DNA from: Candidatus Poribacteria bacterium
GTDB taxonomy: Bacteria; Poribacteria; DTPJ01; WJIO01
Assembly (NCBI GenBank): GCA_014730235.1
Contig: WJIO01000116.1
Span: 1-36,248 of the forward strand
Reading direction: 5' to 3'
Length of the DNA stretch: 36,248 nucleotides
Shown here: one piece after another, positions 1 through 9,043 of the stretch
Position numbering within the stretch: the stretch's first letter is position 1
How the letters are laid out: every line of letters starts with the position of its first letter
Position numbers and translations under genes: made by a program
Notes under the pieces: generated by a model
Database searches by the model: none
What the model was told of the DNA's origin: nothing
What the model saw: only the letters and a program-made list of their open reading frames with translations

Positions 1-1
1 A

Positions 2-1060
2 ACCCTGTTTATAGTCGAAAGACGATGGTGGATAGAAAAAGACGGCAAGTGGATGAGAAATCCAAGCCGGGAGTTTCTAACAAGGGAAGATGCTTTTGCT
101 ATCAGAAATCAATGCCCATCTGTAAAACAGGTCATACCGGAGATAATGGGAGATGCTCATTCACAGGTAGGGCGTGAAAGCAGGACATACATGATGGAAG
201 CAACTGAACCTGAATTCCCCGAAAGTCAAAACTGGGCTTTGGACTTTGGACGTTTTTTAACAAATGACGACATGAGCAGTTGGAGAAAAGTCTGTGTTAT
301 AGGCGCTAAAGTATGGGAGGAGATGTTTAATAAAATAAACCCCCTTGGACGGGAAATAAGGATCAATAACGAAACATTTACAGTCATAGGTGTTATGGAG
401 GAAAAAGGACGTATATTCAATGATTTTGATCGGGATAGACAGGTTCTTGTTCCTTTGACGACAATACAGCGACGTTTCCGGGGAAATGATTATGTAGATA
501 TATTCTGGTGTAAGGCCAAAAGTTTTGAAGTTGCTGATCAGGCTGTGGAAGAAACAAAAACTGTGCTCCGCCGACGACATAACGATGAGGAATTCTTTGA
601 GATCCATTCCGTCAAAAGTGCCCTTGATGAGATAAATAAAGTTGTTATGATAATTAAAGTCATGCTGGGTGGAACAGCCACAATTGCACTGATAGTAGGC
701 GGCGTCGGTATCATGAATATAATGCTGGTATCGGTTACAGAAAGAACCCGGGAAATAGGCCTGAGAAAAGCAATCGGTGCTAAACGTCGCGACATATTGC
801 TTCAATTTCTTGTCGAATCCGTTTTTCTCTGCATAGTAGGCGGTGCTATAGGTATACTTGCTGGCTTTGGTATAGGGATCGGTCTGGCCAGAATTATAAC
901 TATAGTAATTATAAGGGATGTAACCTGGCCTGCTACAATATCATTGAATTCATTATTAATGGCCGTAGGTTCAGCCAGTGCTATAGGTATGCTCTTTGGT
1001 CTATATCCCGCAGGCAAAGCCGCAAAACTTCAACCCGTTGAAGCCCTTAGGTATGAATAA
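2..1060 (+). CDS. ABC transporter permease, MacB/FtsX-like (5'-truncated by window edge)
   Basis: Frame stays open to the window start (TLFIVERRWWIEKDGKWMRNPS...) before the listed ATG at 53; C-terminal FtsX signature GGVGIMNIMLVSVTERTREIGLRKAIGAKRRDI and GLYPAGKAAKLQPVEALRYE. Confidence 0.9.
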   Translation, partial: TLFIVERRWWIEKDGKWMRNPSREFLTREDAFAIRNQCPSVKQVIPEIMGDAHSQVGRESRTYMMEATEPEFPESQNWALDFGRFLTNDDMSSWRKVCVIGAKVWEEMFNKINPLGREIRINNETFTVIGVMEEKGRIFNDFDRDRQVLVPLTTIQRRFRGNDYVDIFWCKAKSFEVADQAVEETKTVLRRRHNDEEFFEIHSVKSALDEINKVVMIIKVMLGGTATIALIVGGVGIMNIMLVSVTERTREIGLRKAIGAKRRDILLQFLVESVFLCIVGGAIGILAGFGIGIGLARIITIVIIRDVTWPATISLNSLLMAVGSASAIGMLFGLYPAGKAAKLQPVEALRYE

Positions 1061-1081
1061 ATTATATTTTCGAGGCAGGAC

Positions 1082-2326
1082 ATGAACATAACAGAGGGAA
1101 TTGTATTAGGACTTTCCGCATTACGCAAAAACAAACTGCGATCACTCCTTACCATGTTAGGTATTATTATAGGCATATCCGGGGTAGTTGCGGTTGTATC
1201 GGTGGGTTCTGGAGCAAAAACCCTTGTCCTCAGCGAGCTTGAGCGTATCGGTCAATCCAATATGATTATTGTATGGCGGAAGCATCGGGAAAGAGTGGAC
1301 GGCCGTTGGCAAAGGGTACAGAGCAACGAATATCTGGAATATGCTGACGGCTATGCCATACAGGAAAATTGCCCCAGTGTAGTTAGCTTGTCACCGGAAA
1401 TATGGGGGGTAAATGTCCATTTCAAATATAGGGATAAGGATAGAAACATAAAATCCAATGCCACAACTCCCGATTATCAGGAAAATAGAAACTGGTATGT
1501 AGAGCAAGGTCGTTTCTTATCCGACGAAGATATAGAAATTGGGGCCAAAGTCTGCGTATTGGGCTATAAAATATGGGATGAATTGTGCGACAGAAATCCC
1601 ACTATAGTTGGTGATGAAGTTCAGATAAATGGCATCAGGTTTACTGCAATAGGTATAATGGAAGAAAAAGGTGACAGCATGGCCAGTCAGGGATGGGATG
1701 AAATGGTTATTATGCCTATAACGGCCATGCAGATGAGAATACTAAATTCCGGCAACCGCGTTGGTGCTTTCCTTATAAAATCAAAAAGTTTTGAAACCCT
1801 TGAACAGACTGAACAGGAAGTAATGCGAGTTCTCGGATGGAGACATAAAGACGCAGACAGGATTTTTGAGATCTGGTCAGCAAAAAAAGAAGTTAAAAAC
1901 GTAGAAAGAGTCAGTAATATCATCAAAGGCCTGCTAGGAGGTGTTGCCAGTATTGCCCTTGTTGTGGGCGGTATTGGAATAATGAATATAATGCTGGTGT
2001 CAGTAACCGAGAGAACATGGGAAATCGGTCTCCGAAAGGCCGTGGGTGCAAAACGCCGGGATGTTTTATTCCAGTTTCTTATAGAATCAGTAGTAATAAG
2101 TGTCGCCGGTGGAATCATAGGAATTCTCATCGGTGTAGTTTTTGGAATGGGAGGAGCCAAACTCTTCTCTACCTTTGTAGCAAAAGGCACAAACTGGCCT
2201 TCTGTTGTATCTATCAGTTCCATTATTATAGCAACCAGTGTATCCTTTGTAATAGGTGTTGTTTTTGGTCTCTATCCAGCCAATCGAGCAGCAAAGCTCA
2301 TGCCCACCGAAGCATTAAGAAAATAG
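1082..2326 (+). CDS. ABC transporter permease, MacB/FtsX-like
   Basis: MacB-PCD N-terminus (LRSLLTMLGIIIGISGVVAVVSVGSGAK) and FtsX C-terminus (VSVTERTWEIGLRKAVGAKRRDV, GLYPANRAAKLMPTEALRK); tandem paralogue of the preceding ORF. Confidence 0.92.
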   Translation: MNITEGIVLGLSALRKNKLRSLLTMLGIIIGISGVVAVVSVGSGAKTLVLSELERIGQSNMIIVWRKHRERVDGRWQRVQSNEYLEYADGYAIQENCPSVVSLSPEIWGVNVHFKYRDKDRNIKSNATTPDYQENRNWYVEQGRFLSDEDIEIGAKVCVLGYKIWDELCDRNPTIVGDEVQINGIRFTAIGIMEEKGDSMASQGWDEMVIMPITAMQMRILNSGNRVGAFLIKSKSFETLEQTEQEVMRVLGWRHKDADRIFEIWSAKKEVKNVERVSNIIKGLLGGVASIALVVGGIGIMNIMLVSVTERTWEIGLRKAVGAKRRDVLFQFLIESVVISVAGGIIGILIGVVFGMGGAKLFSTFVAKGTNWPSVVSISSIIIATSVSFVIGVVFGLYPANRAAKLMPTEALRK

Positions 2327-2464
2327 TTGCAAAAAAGAATTCATCCCAGTTTATTAAGGTCTGTCACTTGTTAAATAAAATGCCAAAGAATAATTGAGCA
2401 TGCCCTATAGAAATCAACTCAAGAAAATTTATTCAGCTTTCCTCTTTATGGGCTTCACCCATTA

Positions 2465-2824
2465 TTACCCCTTAATAATAACAGCTTTTCCTGTTGGCAA
2501 GCCATCTGGATATTGGATTTTGCGAATCTGCCTGCATTCCTCCACAAGTTCTGGACCTGCGGCTCTATGGATGGCACCATCCACACCACCGCCGCCTAAA
2601 AGAGAGCTGTTAGCAGCGTTAACCCAATTGCAGCCAGGATAATCGCTCTTGTAGCCAGCCATCCTGCCTGCTTCACCGGCATGTAGTTTGGTGTCATCAA
2701 GCATATGCTGGATTATTTGGGCAAGCTGGACTAAGCGCATTGCTTGTGTACGGGAAGAAGCTAGTTCACGTGTTTGTTCTGCTTCTTCCTGAGATCCTTC
2801 GCGAAGTTTTAATATTTTTGACAT
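2465..2824 (-). pseudogene. Chimeric ORF: IS630-like transposase HTH fragment fused in frame to a truncated macro-domain fragment
   Basis: N-terminal [44 protein letters not shown]...[17 protein letters not shown] resembles IS630-type HTH; C-terminal [33 protein letters not shown]...GLPTGKAVI is the macro-domain ADP-ribose-binding core, stopping well before a full macro domain. Confidence 0.6.
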
Positions 2825-2885
2825 ATTTACACCTCCTGAATGATGTATTTTCCCAAGAGGTTATAACATAAATCATTTGCCAATA

Positions 2886-3199
2886 GAACCACTAAACCCG
2901 GAAGACCAAGCATAAATTTTACATCCCTGTGTTATTGCGAAGAACGGAGTAACAAATAAAGTTTTTAGTCTGTATCAGAAGTTTTGGCTCATCCAGTTTG
3001 AGTGTGGAAGTATAAAAAACATTGTCCAATTAAGAAAAAAACATCCTCCATTTGTCATTCCTGCTTCAAGCTTTTTGAAAAAGCTTGAGCAAAAAGGAAT
3101 AAGAGTTTCGCAGGAATGACGAGTTGAGAGAATTCTCAATTATAACCACACTGAAACCGGAAGAGCCAAATTCTTCACGGACATAAATTTTATGCTTGC
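2886..3199. repeat. Composite nested inverted-repeat element (CATTCCTGC family), long form
   Basis: Contains core GTCATTCCTGC(3054)...GCAGGAATGAC(3120), flanks related to the 17341-17637 copy in opposite orientation, and outer arms AAGCATAAATTTTACATCCC / GACATAAATTTTATGCTT. Confidence 0.75.
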
Positions 3200-3242
3200 G
3201 ATAGAATTTTTAACTGGAAAATGCCTGCAAAAACTTGTAAAA

Positions 3243-3251
3243 TGATATAAT
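3243..3251 (+). promoter_or_regulatory. Putative extended -10 promoter of ABC-F gene
   Basis: TGATATAAT (TGn-TATAAT) about 50 nt upstream of the ABC-F ATG; no strong -35. Confidence 0.35.
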
Positions 3252-3303
3252 ACAAATGTTTTTAAATTCCTTGCCAAAATATATATTGAGGTGAATAGAC
3301 CAA

Positions 3304-5040
3304 ATGCCGTTAGTTAGACTTGAAAATGTAACAAAATCTTACGGTGCTGAATTAGTGCTGGATAAAATAAACTGGCAGGTTTCTGAGGGTGAAAGGATCG
3401 GTTTGATAGGTAATAATGGAACGGGCAAGACAACCCTGTTTAAGATTATGACCGGTGAGATGAAAGAATACCGGGGAACAGTAGATCGGGCAAAGAAAGC
3501 CATCATAGGTCATCTGCATCAGGAACCTCAGTTTGAATACGGTATGAAACTAAGAGAAGCTGTTAAGCTGGCAGCTTTTCAGCATATGACGGAACTCGAA
3601 CGGGAAATGGAAGAACTGACGGTGAAGATGAGTCAACTTGATCCCGATGAAGATTCCTCAGATTTGCTGGATAAATATGCAAAACTTCAGGAAAGACATG
3701 AAGCTTATGGTGGATACAATTATGAACATCAGATAGATGCAGTTTTGGGCGGCTTGGGTTTCAGTCAGGATGATATGAAGTTAAAAGTAAGGGTGTTAAG
3801 TGGTGGTCAAAAGGGTAGAGCTGCCCTGGCCCATTTACTGCTAAAACAACCTGAACTTCTACTGCTTGATGAGCCTACAAATCATCTGGATCTTGAAGGT
3901 ACTGAATGGCTTGAGGGGTTCCTTAACACCGAGTTCAAAGGTGCGGTAGTAGTAGTATCCCATGATCGATATTTCCTTGATAAGGTGGTAAATAAAGTTG
4001 TGGAACTCCATGATAATATATTGGAGGAATACAGCGGAAATTATACAAGTTTCATGGCCCAAAAAGAGCGAAGGCTTCTGGTTCAACAACGTCAATATGA
4101 AAGACAACAGGAAGAAATAAAAAAAGATCTGGATTTCATAGCGCGTTATAAAGCAGGTCAGCGATCTAAAGAGGCCAGAGGGCGGGAGAAAAAACTGGAC
4201 CGTATGGAATTAATCGAAAAGCCCAGGCTTAATGAAAAACAGATTAAGCTGGATTTTGATACAGATATAAGAGGAGGTGACGATATACTCCTTCTCAGGG
4301 ATGTAAGTAAAGTCTATGGTGACAAGGTGCTCTTCCAAAATCTGACTGCGGAGATATACAGACATGACCGGGTCGGCATTATCGGCCCCAATGGCATCGG
4401 CAAAACTACCCTTTTAAAACTAATACTGGGCGAGGAGGAACCAACTTCCGGGGTTGTGTGGGTTGGACATAATCTGAGAATTGGTTACTACGATCAGGAG
4501 CATGCAAGCCTGAATCTGGAAAATACGGTTCTGGATGAAATATGGGAACTTCGACCTGATGACACCCAGGGTGAAGTCAGGTCATATCTGGGTAGATTCC
4601 TTTTCAGCGGAGAAGAGGTATTTAAAATCATCGGTGACCTGAGCGGTGGTGAACAAAGCCGAATTGCCCTGGCAAAACTTCTGATGGAAAAAGCAAATTT
4701 CCTGGTTTTGGATGAACCTACAAACCATCTTGACATAAGCTCAAAAGAAGTATTGGAAGAGGCCTTACTGGATTATCCTGCCACATCTCTAATAGTGTCC
4801 CATGACCGATATTTTCTGGATAAGATTGTAAATAAAATATTATTTATCGAGCAGGACAAAGCATGGCTCTGGACAGGAAATTACACCGAGTATCAGAATT
4901 GGAAACAGCGTAAAAAGGCTGAGGAAGAAAAAAAAGCCGCCGAAGAGCGAAAGCGAATTGTCCGGGAAAAGAAAAAAAATGAAGCAGGTAAGAAAAAAAA
5001 GAAGAAAAAGAAAAAGCCCAAAAGATGGGTGGGTATGTAA
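3304..5040 (+). CDS. ABC-F family ATP-binding protein (Uup/EttA-like)
   Basis: Two ABC domains with Walker A (GNNGTGKTTL, GPNGIGKTTL), signatures LSGGQKGR and LSGGEQSR, Walker B LLLLDEPTNHLD and FLVLDEPTNHLD, ABC-F linker between; Lys-rich C-terminal tail. Confidence 0.95.
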   Translation: MPLVRLENVTKSYGAELVLDKINWQVSEGERIGLIGNNGTGKTTLFKIMTGEMKEYRGTVDRAKKAIIGHLHQEPQFEYGMKLREAVKLAAFQHMTELEREMEELTVKMSQLDPDEDSSDLLDKYAKLQERHEAYGGYNYEHQIDAVLGGLGFSQDDMKLKVRVLSGGQKGRAALAHLLLKQPELLLLDEPTNHLDLEGTEWLEGFLNTEFKGAVVVVSHDRYFLDKVVNKVVELHDNILEEYSGNYTSFMAQKERRLLVQQRQYERQQEEIKKDLDFIARYKAGQRSKEARGREKKLDRMELIEKPRLNEKQIKLDFDTDIRGGDDILLLRDVSKVYGDKVLFQNLTAEIYRHDRVGIIGPNGIGKTTLLKLILGEEEPTSGVVWVGHNLRIGYYDQEHASLNLENTVLDEIWELRPDDTQGEVRSYLGRFLFSGEEVFKIIGDLSGGEQSRIALAKLLMEKANFLVLDEPTNHLDISSKEVLEEALLDYPATSLIVSHDRYFLDKIVNKILFIEQDKAWLWTGNYTEYQNWKQRKKAEEEKKAAEERKRIVREKKKNEAGKKKKKKKKKPKRWVGM

Positions 5041-5144
5041 TAAGTCAGTAATTTCTGTTATTTCAGCCAGTAAATATACTTTGATCTGGTAATTAATATT
5101 CTGGTATAATATTTGATAGTAAGTTTATAATATCATTAAGCACA

Positions 5145-5275
5145 ATACCTTCGCACTTTTTAAAAGACATATTATTTATACGCTTGTAGGAACACGGCAT
5201 GCCGTGTTCCTACAAGCCAATAACCCCTATGAAATTTGTATTTACCGTTTTGATATATAAAAAGTGCGAAAGTAT
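5145..5275. repeat. MITE-like element with terminal inverted repeats and central perfect 36-bp palindrome
   Basis: ATACCTTCGCACTTTTTA (5145-5162) vs inverted TAAAAAGTGCGAAAGTAT (5258-5275), 1 mismatch; centre GCTTGTAGGAACACGGCATGCCGTGTTCCTACAAGC at 5182-5217. Confidence 0.75.
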
Positions 5276-5289
5276 ATTAAGCATTATCG

Positions 5290-5481
5290 TAATCGTTAAA
5301 AAATAAATATACTGATATTTCTAAAATTAACTAAAACCAGATGTTGCAGTGCTTAAAGAGACACTAGCAAATGAAAATGCTATCAGGCTGTCATTCCTGC
5401 TTCCGCAGGAATGACAAATTCTACAATTGACTATAGAAAAAAGCGACTATTGTAAACGCATTTTTCATTTTTTAACGATTA
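5290..5481. repeat. Element bounded by 15-bp perfect inverted repeats TAATCGTTAAAAAAT, containing a CATTCCTGC-family copy
   Basis: TAATCGTTAAAAAAT (5290-5304) and ATTTTTTAACGATTA (5467-5481); interior 5311-5415 carries the ACTGATATTTCTAAAATTAACTAAAA... repeat ending in GTCATTCCTGC...GCAGGAATGAC. Confidence 0.75.
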
Positions 5482-5507
5482 CCTAAACATAATAATTGAG
5501 GAGTTAA

Positions 5508-6434
5508 ATGAAAAAAGTAAGTATAATAGGGGCTGGAAACGTAGGGGCAACAGCCGCTCTTTTTATTGCCCAGAAAGAATTGGCTGATGTGGTTTTGCTG
5601 GATATTGTAGAAGGTATTCCCCAGGGTAAAGGTCTTGATATGTCAGAGGCTTCTCCTATTCAGCGATTCGATGTAAAAGTAAAAGGAACAAATGATTATG
5701 CAGCCATTGCTGATTCAAATATAGTTGTGGTAACAGCCGGTATGGCCCGCAAACCCGGTATGGATCGTCTTGATCTGATGCATAAAAATGCAAAAGTAAT
5801 AGAGGATGTATCCAGAAATATAGCGGAGACTTGTCCTGAAGCTATCATAATTATGATAACCAATCCGGTTGACGTTATGACATACCACGCCTGGAAGATA
5901 ACTGGATTTCCCAAAAAACGGGTAATAGGTCAGGCTGGTGTGCTGGATTCAGCCAGGTTTGCAACTTTTATCTCCATGGAACTCGATGTATCTGTAGAGG
6001 ATATTTCCCCTATGGTTCTGGGTGGTCATGGTGATGAAATGGTTCCCTTACCCAGATATACCACAGTTTCCGGCATACCCATAACGGAACTTTTATCTCA
6101 AGAAAAAATAGAAAAGCTTATTGAACGTACAAGAAAAGGCGGCGCGGAAATAGTTGGATTACTCAAGACCGGAAGCGCGTTTTACGCTCCAGGAGCTGCC
6201 GTAGCCCAAATGGTAGAAGCCATATTAAATGATAAAAAGCGTATACTTCCATGCTCTGTTTATCTCGATGGAGAATATAATATAGATGATATTTTCATAG
6301 GAGTACCTGTTAAATTGGGTTATAAGGGAGTTGAAGATATTATACAGGTTAATTTGAATTCAGATGAACTCTCAGCACTTCAGAATTCTGCTCAAATTTA
6401 TAAAAATGGTATAGCCAATTTATATAAAAAATAA
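5508..6434 (+). CDS. mdh: Malate dehydrogenase
   Basis: Rossmann GAGNVGA, D-acceptor [35 protein letters not shown], catalytic [18 protein letters not shown]; typical length of LDH-like MDH; SD GAGGAG upstream. Confidence 0.95.
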   Translation: MKKVSIIGAGNVGATAALFIAQKELADVVLLDIVEGIPQGKGLDMSEASPIQRFDVKVKGTNDYAAIADSNIVVVTAGMARKPGMDRLDLMHKNAKVIEDVSRNIAETCPEAIIIMITNPVDVMTYHAWKITGFPKKRVIGQAGVLDSARFATFISMELDVSVEDISPMVLGGHGDEMVPLPRYTTVSGIPITELLSQEKIEKLIERTRKGGAEIVGLLKTGSAFYAPGAAVAQMVEAILNDKKRILPCSVYLDGEYNIDDIFIGVPVKLGYKGVEDIIQVNLNSDELSALQNSAQIYKNGIANLYKK

Positions 6435-6578
6435 TTTCCGATATATTTATCTCGATTTTTAATTTGATATATCGTTTTTAATATGATAAACTGGCAACAG
6501 TGGTAAAAACTATTACTCTTAGCGACAATATGGAGGTGTGTTAAGAAAAAATAAGTGTTATTATGAATTTAAATTCTT

Positions 6579-6719
6579 GGTTCTTCCGGGTTTAATGGGG
6601 TTATAATTGAAAATCCTCTCAGCTTGTCATTCCTGCTTCAAGCTTTTTGAAAAAGCTTGAAGCAGGAATGACAGCATAAAAAACTTTCTTATCTTTACCC
6701 CACTCAAGCCGGAAGAGCC
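6579..6719. repeat. CATTCCTGC-family repeat, medium form
   Basis: Outer arms GGTTCTTCCGGGTTTAATGGGG / CCCCACTCAAGCCGGAAGAGCC; inner palindrome GTCATTCCTGCTTCAAGCTTTTTGAAAAAGCTTGAAGCAGGAATGAC (6626-6672). Confidence 0.85.
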
Positions 6720-6874
6720 AAATTCTTGAATTTATTGAAGTTCGGATAATTTAAATTCCGAACTTCAATTATCTTTAAAAACAATCATAAATAAGTCTGA
6801 TTCAATTAACTTTTACATTGTTGAAGACAGACTAAGTAACAAAAAAATGTAAAAACAAATCGAGCTGGAATATC

Positions 6875-9043
6875 ATGGATAATGTGAAAGATAAAATAGT
6901 AAAACAGATTGCCGACGACTTATCAGTAAAAAAGAAACAGGTAGCAAGCACTATAAAGCTTCTGCAGGATGATAATACAGTACCATTTATCGCCCGGTAT
7001 AGAAAGGAAGTAACCGGTTCTCTAGATGAAGTCAAGATATATGACATTCAGAAGCAGTTGGATTATTATTCAGAACTGGAGGAAAGAAAAGAAACTATAC
7101 TTAAAACAATTGAAACCCAGGATAAACTTACTGATGAACTGCGGGAAACTATAGAAAACTGTATGAATAAAAAAGAGCTGGAAGATATATATCTACCGTA
7201 TAAACCAAAGCGTAGGACAAAAGCATCCGTAGCTATTGAATCAGGTCTGGAACCTTTCGCACAGCAGATGCTCTTGTTTCAGAATGTTACTTCCGGTTCT
7301 GTTGATGAATATGCAGTAAAATATGTTGATCCCGAAAAAAATGTTAATACAGTTGAAGAAGCATGTCTTGGTGCAGAACATATAATATGTTCATGGGTAT
7401 CTGAAAATGCCGAAATAAGAAAGATGGTTCGTCGTATATCTTATCGCATGGGAAACATAGTCACAAAGGTTAAGGATGAATACAAAGATAAACGCAGTAA
7501 ATACGAGATGTATTACGACCATATAGAACCGGTGAAAGACATACCACCCCATAGGGTTTTAGCTATAAATAGAGCAGAACGGGAAAATTTTATCAGTGTA
7601 TCAATACAAACCCTTGACGACCACATCCTGGAATTAATCCGCAGACACTACATCCAGAATCAAGATAGTATTTTCCAACCACATATCGAATCGGCAATAG
7701 ATGATGCTTTTAAAAATTACATCTTCCCATCCATTGAAAATGAAATCCGCAACGAGTTAACCGAATCCGCCGACCAGTCTTCCATCAGCGTTTTTTCCGA
7801 AAATCTAAGAGAGTTGCTTTTACAACCTCCTGCCGCAGATAAAGTTATCATGGGAATAGATCCGGGACTTCGCACAGGATCAAAAGTAACTGTTATTGAC
7901 AAAACGGGTAAGTATCTTGGACATGCGGTAATTTATCCCTTAAAACCCCAGAATAAAGTAGAAGAATCCGATAAAATACTAAAATCACTAATTGAAAATT
8001 TCGGTGTTGATATTATAGCTATAGGAAACGGAACAGGTTCAAGAGAATTAAGTACCTACATAAGGGAAATGCTTGAAAGAATTGATAAAAAAATTCAATG
8101 CGTTACAGTAAACGAGTCCGGCGCGTCGGTATATTCCGCTTCCGAGATAGCCCGGGAAGAGCTTCCGGATATGGACGTAAGTATAAGAGGTGCTGTTAGC
8201 ATCGCCAGGAGATGGCAGGATCCCCTGGCCGAACTGGTAAAAATCGATCCAAAATCCATCGGAGTTGGCCAGTATCAACACGATGTTAATCAAGGCGTTC
8301 TATCCCAGGCACTGGACAACACTGTTGAGTCAGTGGTAAATTATGTTGGTGTTGATTTAAATACTGCATCTTATTCTTTATTGAAATACGTGGCAGGTAT
8401 CGGCCCCAGCCTGGCCAGAAATATAGTAGAATATAGAAATGAAAAGGGGGGATTCCAGGATTTGAAAAATCTTATGGAGGTACCCCGTTTAGGTGATAAG
8501 GCCTTTCAGCAGGCGGCAGGATTTCTCAGGATTCGCAATGGTATCAATCCCCTGGACAATTCTGCAGTACATCCTGAGTCTTATGAGTTTGTGAAAACTA
8601 TTTGCAATAATAAAAGCGTATCAGTAAATGATCTCATAGGTAATCAAGAGCTTATTTCTACCCTCGTTCCAAAAGACCTGATTAGTGATAATATAGGTTT
8701 GCCAACTATCCGGGATATTATTGATGAACTTAAAAAGCCCGGTAGGGATCCCCGTATGGACTATGTTGATGTGGCTTTCAGCCCCGATATTATAGAGATG
8801 GAAGACCTATCCGAGGGAATGATACTCAACGGTGTGGTTACAAATGTAACTCATTTCGGCGCGTTCGTTGATGTAGGTGTTCACCAGGATGGTCTTGTGC
8901 ATGTTTCTGAGATGGCCAACAGATACATCAAGGATCCAACAAAATTCTGTAAAGTTGGTGATCGTATTAAAATAAAAGTTATTTCCATTGATATGGATCG
9001 TAAACGTATTGGCCTGAGTATGAAGCAGGTTGGTAAGTCATAA
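6875..9043 (+). CDS. tex: Tex family protein (RNA-binding transcriptional accessory protein)
   Basis: Tex N-terminal VPFIARYRKEVTGSLDE, YqgF-like VIMGIDPGLRTGSKVTVIDKTG, HhH region (LMEVPRLGDKAFQQAAGFLRI), C-terminal S1 domain GVVTNVTHFGAFVDVGVHQDGLVHVSEM. Confidence 0.96.
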   Translation: MDNVKDKIVKQIADDLSVKKKQVASTIKLLQDDNTVPFIARYRKEVTGSLDEVKIYDIQKQLDYYSELEERKETILKTIETQDKLTDELRETIENCMNKKELEDIYLPYKPKRRTKASVAIESGLEPFAQQMLLFQNVTSGSVDEYAVKYVDPEKNVNTVEEACLGAEHIICSWVSENAEIRKMVRRISYRMGNIVTKVKDEYKDKRSKYEMYYDHIEPVKDIPPHRVLAINRAERENFISVSIQTLDDHILELIRRHYIQNQDSIFQPHIESAIDDAFKNYIFPSIENEIRNELTESADQSSISVFSENLRELLLQPPAADKVIMGIDPGLRTGSKVTVIDKTGKYLGHAVIYPLKPQNKVEESDKILKSLIENFGVDIIAIGNGTGSRELSTYIREMLERIDKKIQCVTVNESGASVYSASEIAREELPDMDVSIRGAVSIARRWQDPLAELVKIDPKSIGVGQYQHDVNQGVLSQALDNTVESVVNYVGVDLNTASYSLLKYVAGIGPSLARNIVEYRNEKGGFQDLKNLMEVPRLGDKAFQQAAGFLRIRNGINPLDNSAVHPESYEFVKTICNNKSVSVNDLIGNQELISTLVPKDLISDNIGLPTIRDIIDELKKPGRDPRMDYVDVAFSPDIIEMEDLSEGMILNGVVTNVTHFGAFVDVGVHQDGLVHVSEMANRYIKDPTKFCKVGDRIKIKVISIDMDRKRIGLSMKQVGKS

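Noticed and set aside
257-805. 182-aa minus-strand ORF and other antisense ORFs (e.g. 1687-2223, 24317-24628, 30167-30730, 33436-33747)
   Set aside because: They lie fully or largely antisense to well-supported CDSs, have no recognisable domains, and show composition typical of shadow frames.
2017-2397. 126-aa plus-strand ORF
   Set aside because: Overlaps the 3' end of the second permease in another frame; Cys/Ser/His-rich shadow translation.
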